From Levilactobacillus fujinensis (GTDB taxonomy: Bacteria; Bacillota; Bacilli; Lactobacillales; Lactobacillaceae), in assembly GCF_003946335.1 (NCBI RefSeq), contig NZ_RHNX01000009.1, positions 1 to 64,000 of the forward strand: a stretch of DNA of 64,000 nucleotides. Direction: 5' to 3'. Below are positions 17,044 to 25,158 of this stretch, in pieces (positions within the stretch are counted from its first letter, which is position 1; each line of letters starts with the position of its first letter). A program made the position numbers and the translations under genes. The notes beneath the pieces are model-generated. The model was not told the origin of the DNA. It saw nothing but the letters and a program-made list of their open reading frames with translations, and searched no databases.

Positions 17044-17076
17044 GCTCGCGCTTAAGCTATAAAATTTAAAATTAAG

Positions 17077-17111
17077 TCGCTCGCACTAGCAATGGTGGGG
17101 GCGATTTTTTT
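17077..17111 (+). terminator. terminator of the nucleoside hydrolase gene
   Basis: Stem 17077-17087 with 17094-17104 (one mismatch), loop AGCAAT, followed by seven Ts. Confidence 0.8.
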
Positions 17112-17261
17112 GTGGTTACTGGGCCAGTTAACTTCAAATTTCGAACAAACAACTGCTTACGATGAAGCTTGCCAAAACGGGCAGACATAAAGGAAGTCGG
17201 CCGTATATAGAAACCTTTACAAGTTCTGAAAGAATTCAATACAGAAATAATACATGGATTT

Positions 17262-17269
17262 GCTATGAT
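17262..17269 (+). promoter_or_regulatory. extended -10 promoter of the 29-codon gene
   Basis: TGCTATGAT with TATGAT at 17264-17269, about 30 nt before the start codon. Confidence 0.5.
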
Positions 17270-17300
17270 GAGCGTATATCAAGGGGAAGAGGATGATCGT

Positions 17301-17390
17301 ATGTCTGCCATGGATACGGATACGTTGATCTTACTTATTATTACTTGGTTACCGATGTTATGGTTTTCCCGACCACCTAAGCACCCATAA
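17301..17390 (+). CDS. 29-aa hydrophobic peptide
   Basis: ATG 17301 to TAA 17388-17390. The ribosome site is GGGGAAGAGG (17283-17292) with 8 nt spacing. The product starts MSAMDTDT, has one hydrophobic helix (LILLIITWLPMLWF) and ends in a charged SRPPKHP tail, which fits a one-pass membrane peptide. It has its own extended -10 promoter and terminator, like many type I toxin or small membrane-protein genes. It does not match the Fst/Lpt consensus that I know. Confidence 0.5.
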   Translation: MSAMDTDTLILLIITWLPMLWFSRPPKHP

Positions 17391-17438
17391 TAAATCTTCT
17401 GGCGGGCCGAACTGTGATTCGGTTACTAGGGACGGTTG

Positions 17439-17483
17439 AAATAGTGTTGCGGTTCCGCTGGGGGCTGTGGCGCTATTTTGTTT
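17439..17483 (+). terminator. terminator of the 29-codon gene
   Basis: AAATAGTG (17439-17446) pairs with CGCTATTT (17471-17478) around a GC-rich inner stem, followed by TGTTT. Confidence 0.65.
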
Positions 17484-17718
17484 AGGCCAGAGGTGAATTA
17501 ACAAGTTTGGTGAAGCTGGGGATCGCTCGGTACGCGAATGCTTGAAGCCGTCCCTTGCTCATCCTTTGCGGAAACTTTACAAGATGTTGACGCAGACCAC
17601 ACCAATAATTTACAAAACTTCGCTATGCTAGAACTAACTTAGTGATAGTAGGGTTTAACTGTCGCCGGGTGGACCGTTCCCGGGGACCGTGATTTTATTT
17701 GATGGGGGCAACGGGGGC
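17484..17718. other. spacer with weak promoter elements
   Basis: Contains TTTACA hexamers near 17576 and 17612 and an extended TGCTAGAAC near 17625 that could serve the metallophosphoesterase gene. No ORF. Confidence 0.3.
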
Positions 17719-18600
17719 ATGAATAAATTTACAATTGTTCATTTATCAGATCCACAATTAACGGCACCGGCGCAGTCACCGCAGTATCATCAACAGGTTG
17801 CGCCGATTACCAAGTTACAACGTATTTTTGACGATATCATCGCGCATCGGGTAGAACCGGACTTGATTGTGGTGAGTGGTGACCTTTTACAGGGCGGAAC
17901 TAGCAGTGATTATGCGCGGCTTCACACGTATTTTGAACAACAATCACAGCGCGTTGGGGCTCCCATTCAGGTAATCTTGGGCGATCAGGATGATCGAGAA
18001 GCCTTCAATATCGGATACTTAGAGCAAAAACATCAGCCCTATTACGCCTACAAGCAGGTGTACCAAAACATGGACTTTTACTTTCTGGATTCTAAATGGG
18101 AACCCAATAAAGAAGCTGGTTGGTTAGAGCGTGAACAGCTCGACTGGCTGAATAAGAATCTCCATTTGGCGCCGCGGCGACGGGCCTTCATTTTTCTACA
18201 TCATCCGTTGGATACGCCGGCATTACGGGGGATGCGCTACGCCATTTTACAAAATAACCGGGAGCTCTTGGCGATTCTGCACGGACACAACATTGGGGGC
18301 ATCTTCACCGGTCACCTGCACTTTGGTGTCAGTTACCTGGTGGATAATTCAATTCCAGTTACCTGCGTGGGGTCGGCGACGACGTATATTGACTGTCAAG
18401 ACCTGCACCACCACGAAGTTCATGATGGCGTGAGCTATAACATTATTACTATCCAACGCGGAATGGCCAGTGTCACCAGTCATCCGCTCTTCCTCGGTCA
18501 GCCGGTCATTGATACGATCACCATTGGCAATACTGGCTTTGCCAAACACCGCCCCAGGCTAACCGGCCAACACCGCACCAACGATAGCGTCCCATTCTAA
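17719..18600 (+). CDS. metallophosphoesterase-family protein with altered metal motifs
   Basis: 293 aa from ATG 17719 (GGGGG upstream). The fold is that of class III phosphodiesterases such as CpdA: HLSDPQL, DLIVVSGDLLQ, VILGDQDDRE, FIFLHHPLD and FTGHLHFG in order. In active members these read DxH, GDxxQ, GNHD, H and GHxH. Here the first His is Gln and GNHD is GDQD, so at least two metal or catalytic ligands are lost while the C-terminal His motifs remain. The protein may have weak or changed activity. The Arg/His-rich C-terminus is unusual. Monocistronic with its own terminator. Confidence 0.78.
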   Translation: MNKFTIVHLSDPQLTAPAQSPQYHQQVAPITKLQRIFDDIIAHRVEPDLIVVSGDLLQGGTSSDYARLHTYFEQQSQRVGAPIQVILGDQDDREAFNIGYLEQKHQPYYAYKQVYQNMDFYFLDSKWEPNKEAGWLEREQLDWLNKNLHLAPRRRAFIFLHHPLDTPALRGMRYAILQNNRELLAILHGHNIGGIFTGHLHFGVSYLVDNSIPVTCVGSATTYIDCQDLHHHEVHDGVSYNIITIQRGMASVTSHPLFLGQPVIDTITIGNTGFAKHRPRLTGQHRTNDSVPF

Positions 18601-18612
18601 AAATGACAAATG

Positions 18613-18656
18613 ACGTCATGGTCACCAGTTTATCTGCGGTGACGGTGACGTTTTTT
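18613..18656 (+). terminator. terminator of the metallophosphoesterase gene
   Basis: ACGTCA-tg-GTCACC (18613-18626) pairs with GGTGAC-gg-TGACGT (18638-18651), followed by six Ts. Confidence 0.85.
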
Positions 18657-19046
18657 AATGCTATCTGAAAGTTAACTAAAATATTTGCGGTATTACGCTT
18701 GCAACAGTGAGAATTGTCACCACTAAATTAGTGGGCGCTGGTCGCACTCCGGCTGTCAGAAATTCCGCTTGCTGTGGGCAGCCAAAGAACGGGCTTCCGG
18801 CTCGTCTGAAAGCCGCCAAAATCAGGCGTCTCCCAGGTCGTCCCACGATGTAAGCCGATGACTGGACACTGTTGCTTGATTTTAGTCGCAATATCGTTAG
18901 TATAACAAGTCTAACAAGCGTTTTTGAACTTTCAACCTTACGTGCCAGTCGGAAGTTTACAAGCCAGTTTTGTCGCCATTTAGGTTAACTCCGGAATAAG
19001 CGTTTCATGTGACGCCGGTTTTCGGTATAATAGGAAACGACGTCAC
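18657..19046. other. gene-free region before rsmG
   Basis: About 390 bases with no supported ORF. A TATAAT hexamer lies at 19026-19031 (weak -35 TTTCAT near 19003) and would start a transcript just before the stem-loop at 19047. Confidence 0.4.
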
Positions 19047-19107
19047 AGCGAAAATAATCGCACCCCGAAGGTCACAACCCGTGGTGGTTCGGTTGCGTTT
19101 CGCTAGT
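19047..19107 (+). promoter_or_regulatory. long leader stem-loop upstream of rsmG
   Basis: AGCGAAA pairs with TTTCGCT at the base, CGC with GCG, and CCGAA with TTCGG further in. It lies between two TATAAT hexamers (19026-19031 and 19121-19126) and so would be in the longer of two mRNAs. Confidence 0.45.
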
Positions 19108-19131
19108 AAGTAAGGTAAAGTATAATCAAAC

Positions 19132-19151
19132 GTGAAACAATTGTGTTTCAC
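19132..19151. promoter_or_regulatory. perfect 20-bp palindrome at the rsmG promoter
   Basis: GTGAAACA-ATTG-TGTTTCAC. The arms are the two half-sites of the parS consensus but in everted order. It begins 5 nt after the TATAAT at 19121-19126, so a protein bound here could block transcription of the rsmG-noc-parAB cluster. Confidence 0.45.
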
Positions 19152-19174
19152 AGAAGTGAACTGGGAGAGTGTGT

Positions 19175-19903
19175 ATGAATCCAGAAGAGTTTCGTGCCGC
19201 GCTAGCCACGCAAGGCATCCAATTAACCACAACACAGGAACAACAATTCGCTGACTATTATCATTTTTTAGTTGCGACCAACGAACATGTTAATTTAACC
19301 ACGATTACCGCGGAGCCCGATGTCTACTTGAAGCATTTCTACGACTCGTTGACCCCTGCTTTTTACGTGCCTACCATGCGTACAGAGCCTCTCAGCATCT
19401 GTGACGTGGGTGCTGGGGCCGGGTTCCCATCATTACCGCTCAAAATCGTCTTTCCACAGCTCCAAGTGACCATCGTCGATTCGCTGAATAAGCGCATCAC
19501 GTTCTTAAATGACCTCGCCGCCAAGCTTAATTTGACTGGTGTAGCCTTCCATCACGCACGGGCCGAAGAATTTGGTGGCAAGCGAGCCGAAACGCGCGAA
19601 AGCTACGACTTAGTCTTGGCCCGGGCCGTGGCCCGTATGTCCGTGTTGAGCGAACTGTGCCTGCCACTTGCTAAGGTTGGCGGTCAATTCGTTGCCTTGA
19701 AGGCGGCCCAAACTGAAAATGAGCTGGCAGTCAGTCAAACAGCGATCACCACACTGGGCGGTAAGCTCAAAGCGGATGAGGCCTTCAATCTGCCAGTATC
19801 CAACGACCCACGGCACATCGTGGTCATCGATAAAGTGCGCAAGACGCCCAAGCGATATCCGCGTAAAGCCGGCACACCCAACCGGGAGCCGTTAGAAGAT
19901 TAA
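19175..19903 (+). CDS. rsmG: 16S rRNA (guanine527-N7)-methyltransferase RsmG
   Basis: 242 aa. It methylates G527 of 16S rRNA with S-adenosylmethionine. Family blocks: NEHVNLTTI and LKHFYDSL in the N-terminal part, the SAM motif [18 protein letters not shown], then [17 protein letters not shown] and [14 protein letters not shown] 19175 has GGGAGAG 6 nt upstream, preferred over GTG 19169. It is followed by noc at 20 nt, the usual origin-proximal order in lactobacilli. Confidence 0.95.
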   Translation: MNPEEFRAALATQGIQLTTTQEQQFADYYHFLVATNEHVNLTTITAEPDVYLKHFYDSLTPAFYVPTMRTEPLSICDVGAGAGFPSLPLKIVFPQLQVTIVDSLNKRITFLNDLAAKLNLTGVAFHHARAEEFGGKRAETRESYDLVLARAVARMSVLSELCLPLAKVGGQFVALKAAQTENELAVSQTAITTLGGKLKADEAFNLPVSNDPRHIVVIDKVRKTPKRYPRKAGTPNREPLED

Positions 19904-19922
19904 TGGGATGGGGGTAAGATAA

Positions 19923-20756
19923 TTGCCATTTTCATTATTTGGAAATAATCGGGAAAAGGCCACACAACCGGCACATCCCGTGAAACAAAACGTGGTGATG
20001 ATTCCGGTTGCCCAGATCATTCCCAACCGGTTCCAACCACGGCAACGGTTTGACCCAACCGCCATCGCGGAGTTGGCTCAGACCATTGAAGAACACGGCC
20101 TCCTGCAGCCTATCGTGTTACGGGAGTACGAGCCGGATCATTACGAAATTATTGCTGGTGAGCGGCGATTCCGGGCCATTTCTAGCCTCAAATGGGAAAC
20201 GGTACCCGCCATTATTGAGGTCATGAATGACGATGAAACGGCGTCCATGGCCTTGATTGAAAATCTGCAACGCGAGGAACTTTCCGCCGTTGAAGAGGCA
20301 CACGCCTACCGTCAGCTAATGGACTTGAACCACATGACGCAGGCCCAACTGGCCGAGGGGATTGGTAAGAGTCAGGGATTCGTGGCCAATAAGCTGCGCC
20401 TTCTCAAGCTCAGTGAACCGGTGCGCAACGCCATTTTAAATCGCCAGATCAGTGAACGGCATGGCCGCGCGTTGTTGGCAGTTCCGGCAGAACAGCAGGC
20501 CGAATTCGTCAAAAAGATCGTTCATGATAAATTGACGGTCAAGGAGACCGAAGCACTGATCACTAAACAACAGAAACCTAAGAAACACCGGCGCAAAGTT
20601 ACCAAGCACGGCGTTTCCGGCGATACCCGCGTGGCGGTAAACACTATTCGGCAATCAGTCAAGATGGTGACCGATGCCGGAATGGCGCTGACCACAAAGG
20701 AAGAAGAGACCCCAAACGGTTATCGCATCACAATTGACATTCCAAAAGAAAGCTAG
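19923..20756 (+). CDS. noc: nucleoid occlusion protein Noc
   Basis: 277 aa, ParB family. Residues 28-120 carry PNRFQPRQRFD, HGLLQPIVLR, EIIAGERRFRA and ALIENLQREELSAVEEAHAY, followed by the HTH (TQAQLAEGIGKSQGFVANKLRLL). Noc binds its own DNA sites and the membrane and blocks division over the chromosome. The N-terminus MPFSLFG plus basic residues fits the membrane-targeting helix. TTG start with GGGGGTAAG upstream. The gene order rsmG-noc-parA-parB separates it from true ParB encoded next to ParA. Confidence 0.9.
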   Translation: MPFSLFGNNREKATQPAHPVKQNVVMIPVAQIIPNRFQPRQRFDPTAIAELAQTIEEHGLLQPIVLREYEPDHYEIIAGERRFRAISSLKWETVPAIIEVMNDDETASMALIENLQREELSAVEEAHAYRQLMDLNHMTQAQLAEGIGKSQGFVANKLRLLKLSEPVRNAILNRQISERHGRALLAVPAEQQAEFVKKIVHDKLTVKETEALITKQQKPKKHRRKVTKHGVSGDTRVAVNTIRQSVKMVTDAGMALTTKEEETPNGYRITIDIPKES

Positions 20757-20770
20757 AGGTGAAACGACAT

Positions 20771-21538
20771 ATGGGCTATATCATTGCTTTGGCCAACCAA
20801 AAGGGCGGCGTGGGTAAAACCACGACCGGTGTTAATCTGGGAGCTGCATTGGCGAGTGCCGGCAAACAAGTTTTGCTGGTCGATACCGATGCCCAGGGGA
20901 ACGCAACCAGTGGGGTTGGTATTCAAAAGGCCACCATTGAACGGGAAGTTTACGACGTTTTGGTCAACGAAACGCCGATTCAAGAGGCCATTATACACAC
21001 GGAACACCCGGGATTGGATATCGTTCCCGCAACCATCCAACTTTCCGGGGCTGAAATCGAGTTAACGCCAATGATGGCACGGGAAACGCGCTTGAAGGCT
21101 GCGTTGGATGAAGTTCGCGACAACTACGACTACATTCTGATTGATTGTCCGCCTTCGTTAGGCTTACTGACGATCAACGCGTTTACGGCTGCCGATTCTA
21201 TTTTGATTCCCGTTCAGAGCGAATACTACGCGCTGGAAGGGCTGACGCAATTGTTGAATACGGTCAAGCTGGTTCAAAAACACTTTAACCGCGACCTGAA
21301 GATCGAGGGCGTGTTGTTGACGTTGTATGACGCCCGCACGAACCTAGGCAAGCAGGTCAACGAAGAAGTGAAGAAGTATTTCCAAAACAAGGTTTACGCC
21401 ACGATTATTCCGCGCAACGTTCAGTTAGCGGAGGCACCGAGTCACGGCATGCCAATTATTGATTATGCGCCGAAGTCTAAGGGCGCCGAAGTTTACACCG
21501 AACTCGCAAAGGAAGTGCTAGCTGCCCATGGCAAGTAA
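20771..21538 (+). CDS. parA: chromosome-partition ATPase ParA (Soj)
   Basis: 255 aa. Deviant Walker A KGGVGKTTTGVNL near residue 11, Walker A' region LLVDTDAQGNATSG, Walker B YILIDCPPSLGLLTINA. ParA dimerises with ATP, binds DNA and works with ParB-parS in origin segregation. ATG 20771 has AGAGGTG 9 nt upstream, preferred over GTG 20759, which would overlap that site. Its last 11 bases overlap parB. Confidence 0.95.
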   Translation: MGYIIALANQKGGVGKTTTGVNLGAALASAGKQVLLVDTDAQGNATSGVGIQKATIEREVYDVLVNETPIQEAIIHTEHPGLDIVPATIQLSGAEIELTPMMARETRLKAALDEVRDNYDYILIDCPPSLGLLTINAFTAADSILIPVQSEYYALEGLTQLLNTVKLVQKHFNRDLKIEGVLLTLYDARTNLGKQVNEEVKKYFQNKVYATIIPRNVQLAEAPSHGMPIIDYAPKSKGAEVYTELAKEVLAAHGK

Positions 21539-22409
21539 GAAAGAGAAAAGTTTAGGTCGGGGAATTGATGCGCTGTTTGCTGAAAATGGCGTGGACGCCG
21601 GTGAAGAGACCGTCGTTGACTTGACGTTAGCCGACATTCGGCCTAACCCGTATCAACCCCGGCAAAAGTTTGATACGAAAGGGTTGAATGATTTGGCGGC
21701 TTCCATCGAGAAGACTGGGGTCTTTCAACCAATTATCGTCCGTCAACCTGATAAACAGATTCAACGTTACGAGATTCTTGCTGGTGAACGGCGTTTCCGG
21801 GCGTCTAAGATTGCCGGAAAGAGTACCATTCCGGGCATTATCCGGGAGGTTACTGAAGAACAAATGATGGAAATTGCGGTCCTAGAAAATCTACAACGAG
21901 AAGACCTGACGCCTTTAGAAGAAGCCGAGGCCTACGATACGTTGATGACCAAGTTAACGTTGACCCAAGCACAAGTGTCCGAACGATTAGGCAAGAGTCG
22001 GCCATACATCGCCAACTACCTGCGTTTGCTCGGCCTGCCGAAAGCCGTTAAGGACATGCTACAACGCAACGAACTGTCCATGGGACAAGCGCGGACGTTG
22101 CTCTCCTTGAAGGATAAGACCAAGCTGGTTGCTTTAGCAAAACGGGCTGTTAGCGAAGGCATGACTGTCCGGGCCGTTGAAGCCGAGGTCAACAAGCTCA
22201 ACGGGGCTGCTAAGAAACTTGCTAAGAAGCCGGCCAAGAAGAAGTCGCCATTCCTTCGGTCAACTGAAAACCAGTTGCAGGAACACTTCGGCACTCAGGT
22301 TTCTATCAATGAAGGTAATAAGGATCATCAAGGTCATATCGAGATCGAATATCTATCAAATGATGATCTGAACCGTATCTTGGACTTGCTGAACATTCAG
22401 TCGGACTAA
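21528..22409 (+). CDS. parB: chromosome-partition protein ParB (Spo0J)
   Basis: 293 aa. N-terminus KSLGRGIDALF typical of Spo0J, then PNPYQPRQKFD, GVFQPIIVR, EILAGERRFRASK, AVLENLQREDLTPLEEAEAY and the HTH TQAQVSERLGKSRPYIANYLRLL. The C-terminal part has a Lys/Ala-rich linker and a dimerisation domain (LNRILDLLNI). CTP-dependent ParB clamps load at parS. Start overlaps parA by 11 bp, indicating translational coupling. Confidence 0.95.
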   Translation: MASKKEKSLGRGIDALFAENGVDAGEETVVDLTLADIRPNPYQPRQKFDTKGLNDLAASIEKTGVFQPIIVRQPDKQIQRYEILAGERRFRASKIAGKSTIPGIIREVTEEQMMEIAVLENLQREDLTPLEEAEAYDTLMTKLTLTQAQVSERLGKSRPYIANYLRLLGLPKAVKDMLQRNELSMGQARTLLSLKDKTKLVALAKRAVSEGMTVRAVEAEVNKLNGAAKKLAKKPAKKKSPFLRSTENQLQEHFGTQVSINEGNKDHQGHIEIEYLSNDDLNRILDLLNIQSD

Positions 22410-22442
22410 GGACCGGCCGTCAGCCCTGAAGGAGGACCTGCC

Positions 22443-22637
22443 ATGTATGATTTAGGTGATTTGGTTGAAATGAAGAAGCCGCACCCTTGTGGCACGAACC
22501 GCTGGGAGATTACCCGGATGGGTGCGGACATCAAGATTAAGTGTACGAATTGCGGTCACGTGGTCATGTTGTCACGCCGCGAGTTTGAAAAGAAATTAAA
22601 AAAGGTATTGGTGCATCAAACCGATGCCGATAAATAG
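22443..22637 (+). CDS. DUF951 family small zinc-ribbon-like protein
   Basis: 64 aa. DLGDLVEMKKPHPCGTNRWE then DIKIKCTNCGHVVMLSRREFEKKLKKV is the DUF951 signature; the CG and CTNCGH cysteines suggest metal binding. It sits between parB and ychF as in many Firmicutes. Ribosome site GGAGGACC. Role unknown. Confidence 0.9.
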   Translation: MYDLGDLVEMKKPHPCGTNRWEITRMGADIKIKCTNCGHVVMLSRREFEKKLKKVLVHQTDADK

Positions 22638-22655
22638 AAAGAGTGAATAATTGCT

Positions 22656-23756
22656 ATGTCATTAACTGCAGGAATCGTTGGTCTGCCGAACGTCGGCAAG
22701 TCAACTCTATTTAACGCGATTACCAAGGCCGGTGCCGAAATGGCGAACTATCCCTTTGCCACGATCGACCCCAATGTCGGGATGGTTGAAGTCCCAGACA
22801 GTCGCCTAGACCGGATTCAAGCTTTGATTCCAGCCAAGAAGGTCGTCCCAACGACGTTTGAATTTACCGACATTGCCGGAATCGTTAAGGGTGCCAGCAA
22901 GGGTGAAGGTCTAGGAAACCAATTCCTGGAAAACATTCGCCAAGTCGACGCTATCGTCCACGTTGTGCGGGCGTTTGACGACGACAACATTACCCACGTT
23001 TCCGGTAAGATCGACCCTATCGACGACATCGAGACCATCAATTTGGAACTTGGCTTGTCCGACTTGGAAGCCGTTAACAAGCGTTTAGCTAAGGTTGAAC
23101 GGGCTGCCAAGGGGAGCGATAAGGAAGCCAAAGCCGAATTGGCCGTCTTGGAAAAGATCAAGCCAGTACTTGAAAAGGGTGGCGCTGTCCGCGCAATCGA
23201 CTTTGACGAAGACGAAGCCCCAATCGTGAAGGGCCTCTTCTTGCTGACATCCAAGCCAGTGCTTTACGTGGCTAACATTGCTGAAGACGACATGGCTGCC
23301 CCCGAAGATTCCAAGTACTTCGGTGTCATCAAGGACTACGCTGCTAAGGAAGGCGCCGAAGCCATTGCCGTGGCCGCCGAAGCCGAGGAAGAAATCGCGC
23401 AGTTGGATGACGACGAGAAGCAAGACTTCTTGGAAGCTGAAGGCGTTGAGGAACCCGGCTTGAACCGCCTAATTCGGGCCTCATATCATCTCTTAGGCCT
23501 GCAAACGTTCTTTACGGCTGGTGGTAAGGAAACCCGTGCATGGACGTTTAAGGCCGGCACAAAGGCCCCACAAGCGGCCGGAATTATTCATTCCGACTTC
23601 GAACGCGGTTTTATCCGCGCCGAAGTGATGGCCTTTGATGATTTAGACCAATACGAATCCGAAGCTGCCGTTAAGGAAGCTGGTAAGCTGCGGGTTGAAG
23701 GTAAAGATTACGTGATGGAAGACGGCGACATCGTCGAATTCCGCTTCAACGTTTAG
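22656..23756 (+). CDS. ychF: redox-regulated ATPase YchF (Obg-like)
   Basis: 366 aa. P-loop GLPNVGKSTLFNAITKAGAEMANYPFATIDPN, switch TDIAGIVKGASKGEGLGNQFLENIR, and the altered G4 region typical of this ATP-preferring family. The C-terminal TGS domain holds FFTAGGKETRAWTFKAGTKAPQAAGIIHSDFERGFIRAEV. It binds ribosomes and affects stress tolerance. It lies 18 nt after DUF951 in the same operon. Confidence 0.96.
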   Translation: MSLTAGIVGLPNVGKSTLFNAITKAGAEMANYPFATIDPNVGMVEVPDSRLDRIQALIPAKKVVPTTFEFTDIAGIVKGASKGEGLGNQFLENIRQVDAIVHVVRAFDDDNITHVSGKIDPIDDIETINLELGLSDLEAVNKRLAKVERAAKGSDKEAKAELAVLEKIKPVLEKGGAVRAIDFDEDEAPIVKGLFLLTSKPVLYVANIAEDDMAAPEDSKYFGVIKDYAAKEGAEAIAVAAEAEEEIAQLDDDEKQDFLEAEGVEEPGLNRLIRASYHLLGLQTFFTAGGKETRAWTFKAGTKAPQAAGIIHSDFERGFIRAEVMAFDDLDQYESEAAVKEAGKLRVEGKDYVMEDGDIVEFRFNV

Positions 23757-23774
23757 AAGGGAAACAGATAATAA

Positions 23775-24500
23775 ATGAGTGATAACAAAAAACAACCGCG
23801 TAACGCGGGCGTTCACCAAAAACGTAATGACGTTGCGGCGAACGAACGGGCGGTCTTCGACAACGTTGGGTTAACCAAGCGAAATGCCGATTACATGTTC
23901 CGTTTCAACCGGGCCTTAGACAAGACCAAGCTCTCACCAGAAAAGAAGGCAGAAGCCGTTCAAAAGATGGTCAACGAACTGGTCGATGGCCAAAAGAACG
24001 GGAAGACGGCGAAGAACCTTTACGGTGATATCGACAGTCAAATCAAGGTGGTCGTGGAAGGTCCACAACATCCTGATGCCGTTATTGGGGGACCGGATTA
24101 CTGGCCAAACATGGTGTACAATGCCTTGACGTTCTTCATGATCTTCAACCTGATGTTTGGGCTGATGTATCTCTTCAGTCCGAAATTACTGCAGACTAGT
24201 AGCCCAGTTGGAATCACGGCCATCTTGATCAGTGCCTTGGTTGCCGGGTTCATTTTACCAATCATGCCACGGATGTTCGATCCAAAGATCAAACACAAGT
24301 ACAACGGCTGGATTCGTGCGCTGTTCGTGCTATTAGGGTTCGTGGTCTGGATGTTGCTGTTCTACGCAGCCCAACTCCTGCCACCAATCATCAACCCAGT
24401 CATCGGTGCTTGGCCAAGTATCATCCTGGGGGCCTTATCCATTGCAGCCATGTTCTGGATGCGTCGCCGTTACCCAATTCGTGGGGGCTTCTTCGGTTAA
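23775..24500 (+). CDS. DUF1129 family membrane protein
   Basis: 241 aa. A soluble N-terminal half (FDNVGLTKRNADYMFRFNRAL, then LYGDI) is followed by four to five membrane helices (from ALTFFMIFNLMFGLMYLF to SIILGALSIAAMFWM). DUF1129 genes follow ychF in many lactobacilli; the function is not established. It starts 18 nt after ychF and ends the operon before two hairpins. Confidence 0.85.
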   Translation: MSDNKKQPRNAGVHQKRNDVAANERAVFDNVGLTKRNADYMFRFNRALDKTKLSPEKKAEAVQKMVNELVDGQKNGKTAKNLYGDIDSQIKVVVEGPQHPDAVIGGPDYWPNMVYNALTFFMIFNLMFGLMYLFSPKLLQTSSPVGITAILISALVAGFILPIMPRMFDPKIKHKYNGWIRALFVLLGFVVWMLLFYAAQLLPPIINPVIGAWPSIILGALSIAAMFWMRRRYPIRGGFFG

Positions 24501-24519
24501 ATTTTTCATGGTCGTCTCT

Positions 24520-24541
24520 GCCAGCCGCCAACTTGGCTGGC
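24520..24541 (+). terminator. first hairpin after the parAB-ychF-DUF1129 operon
   Basis: GCCAGCC (24520-24526) with GGCTGGC (24535-24541), a 7-bp GC-rich stem without a long T run. Confidence 0.5.
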
Positions 24542-24569
24542 TTGGTCCATATTTAATTTTGATGCAATG

Positions 24570-24616
24570 GCATCGTCTGGATTTTCCGTTTAGGGAGTCC
24601 TGGCGATGCTTTTTTT
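24570..24616 (+). terminator. second, strong terminator of the same operon
   Basis: GCATCG (24570-24575) with CGATGC (24604-24609), an inner GGA/TCC stem and seven Ts. Confidence 0.75.
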
Positions 24617-25062
24617 GACGGAAGTTAGTTGTAGCATGGTTTTAAAGCACAAAATGAGTGTTACAGCCTTACGTTGGAGCAGAAAGGTAAACGATATGGT
24701 AATCGTCTCATTAAAAGAAGTAGTGAATACAGCATGACCAGATGGCTTATTAAGGCATGGCTAGATACGTGAGCTTAATCATTGTCCAGCCACAACGTCT
24801 TGTCCAACAACCGTTCAGCCAATTAGGTGGTGAGTGGATTAGGCCGCCTAGTTTCAAGCTTCAAAGGGACTTTGGTTAGGTTAGGAACACAAGCTGAAAT
24901 TTCATTGGCGGTTAAATTTGGGAACTCTATACATAAAATGAATAAGCACATTTTACCAGTAGACGATAATCCCTAGAGTTTGTTTGCTAGCTATCCGTTT
25001 ATAAAAATTATTTATACAGCAGACTATATCCCAAATTTAACTTACTTATGAAAAGGGGTGTC
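24617..25062. other. gene-free spacer
   Basis: About 450 bases of AT-rich sequence without a supported ORF, hairpin or repeat. Confidence 0.4.
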
Positions 25063-25091
25063 TTGACCCGCATGAACCACGGTTCTATGAT
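25063..25091 (+). promoter_or_regulatory. sigma-A promoter of the secreted cationic protein
   Basis: TTGACC (25063-25068), exactly 17 bp, TATGAT (25086-25091). About 60 nt of leader follow. Confidence 0.75.
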
Positions 25092-25158
25092 GCCAGCAAG
25101 TAGTCAAGTCCCTTAGTGATTTGACGAAAACTATCATGATCTGTGGGGAGGATTTTGT

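Noticed and set aside
18990-19016. parS-like GCGTTTCATGTGACGC near rsmG
   Set aside because: Only about 11 of 16 bases match the parS consensus, which is too weak for a site call.
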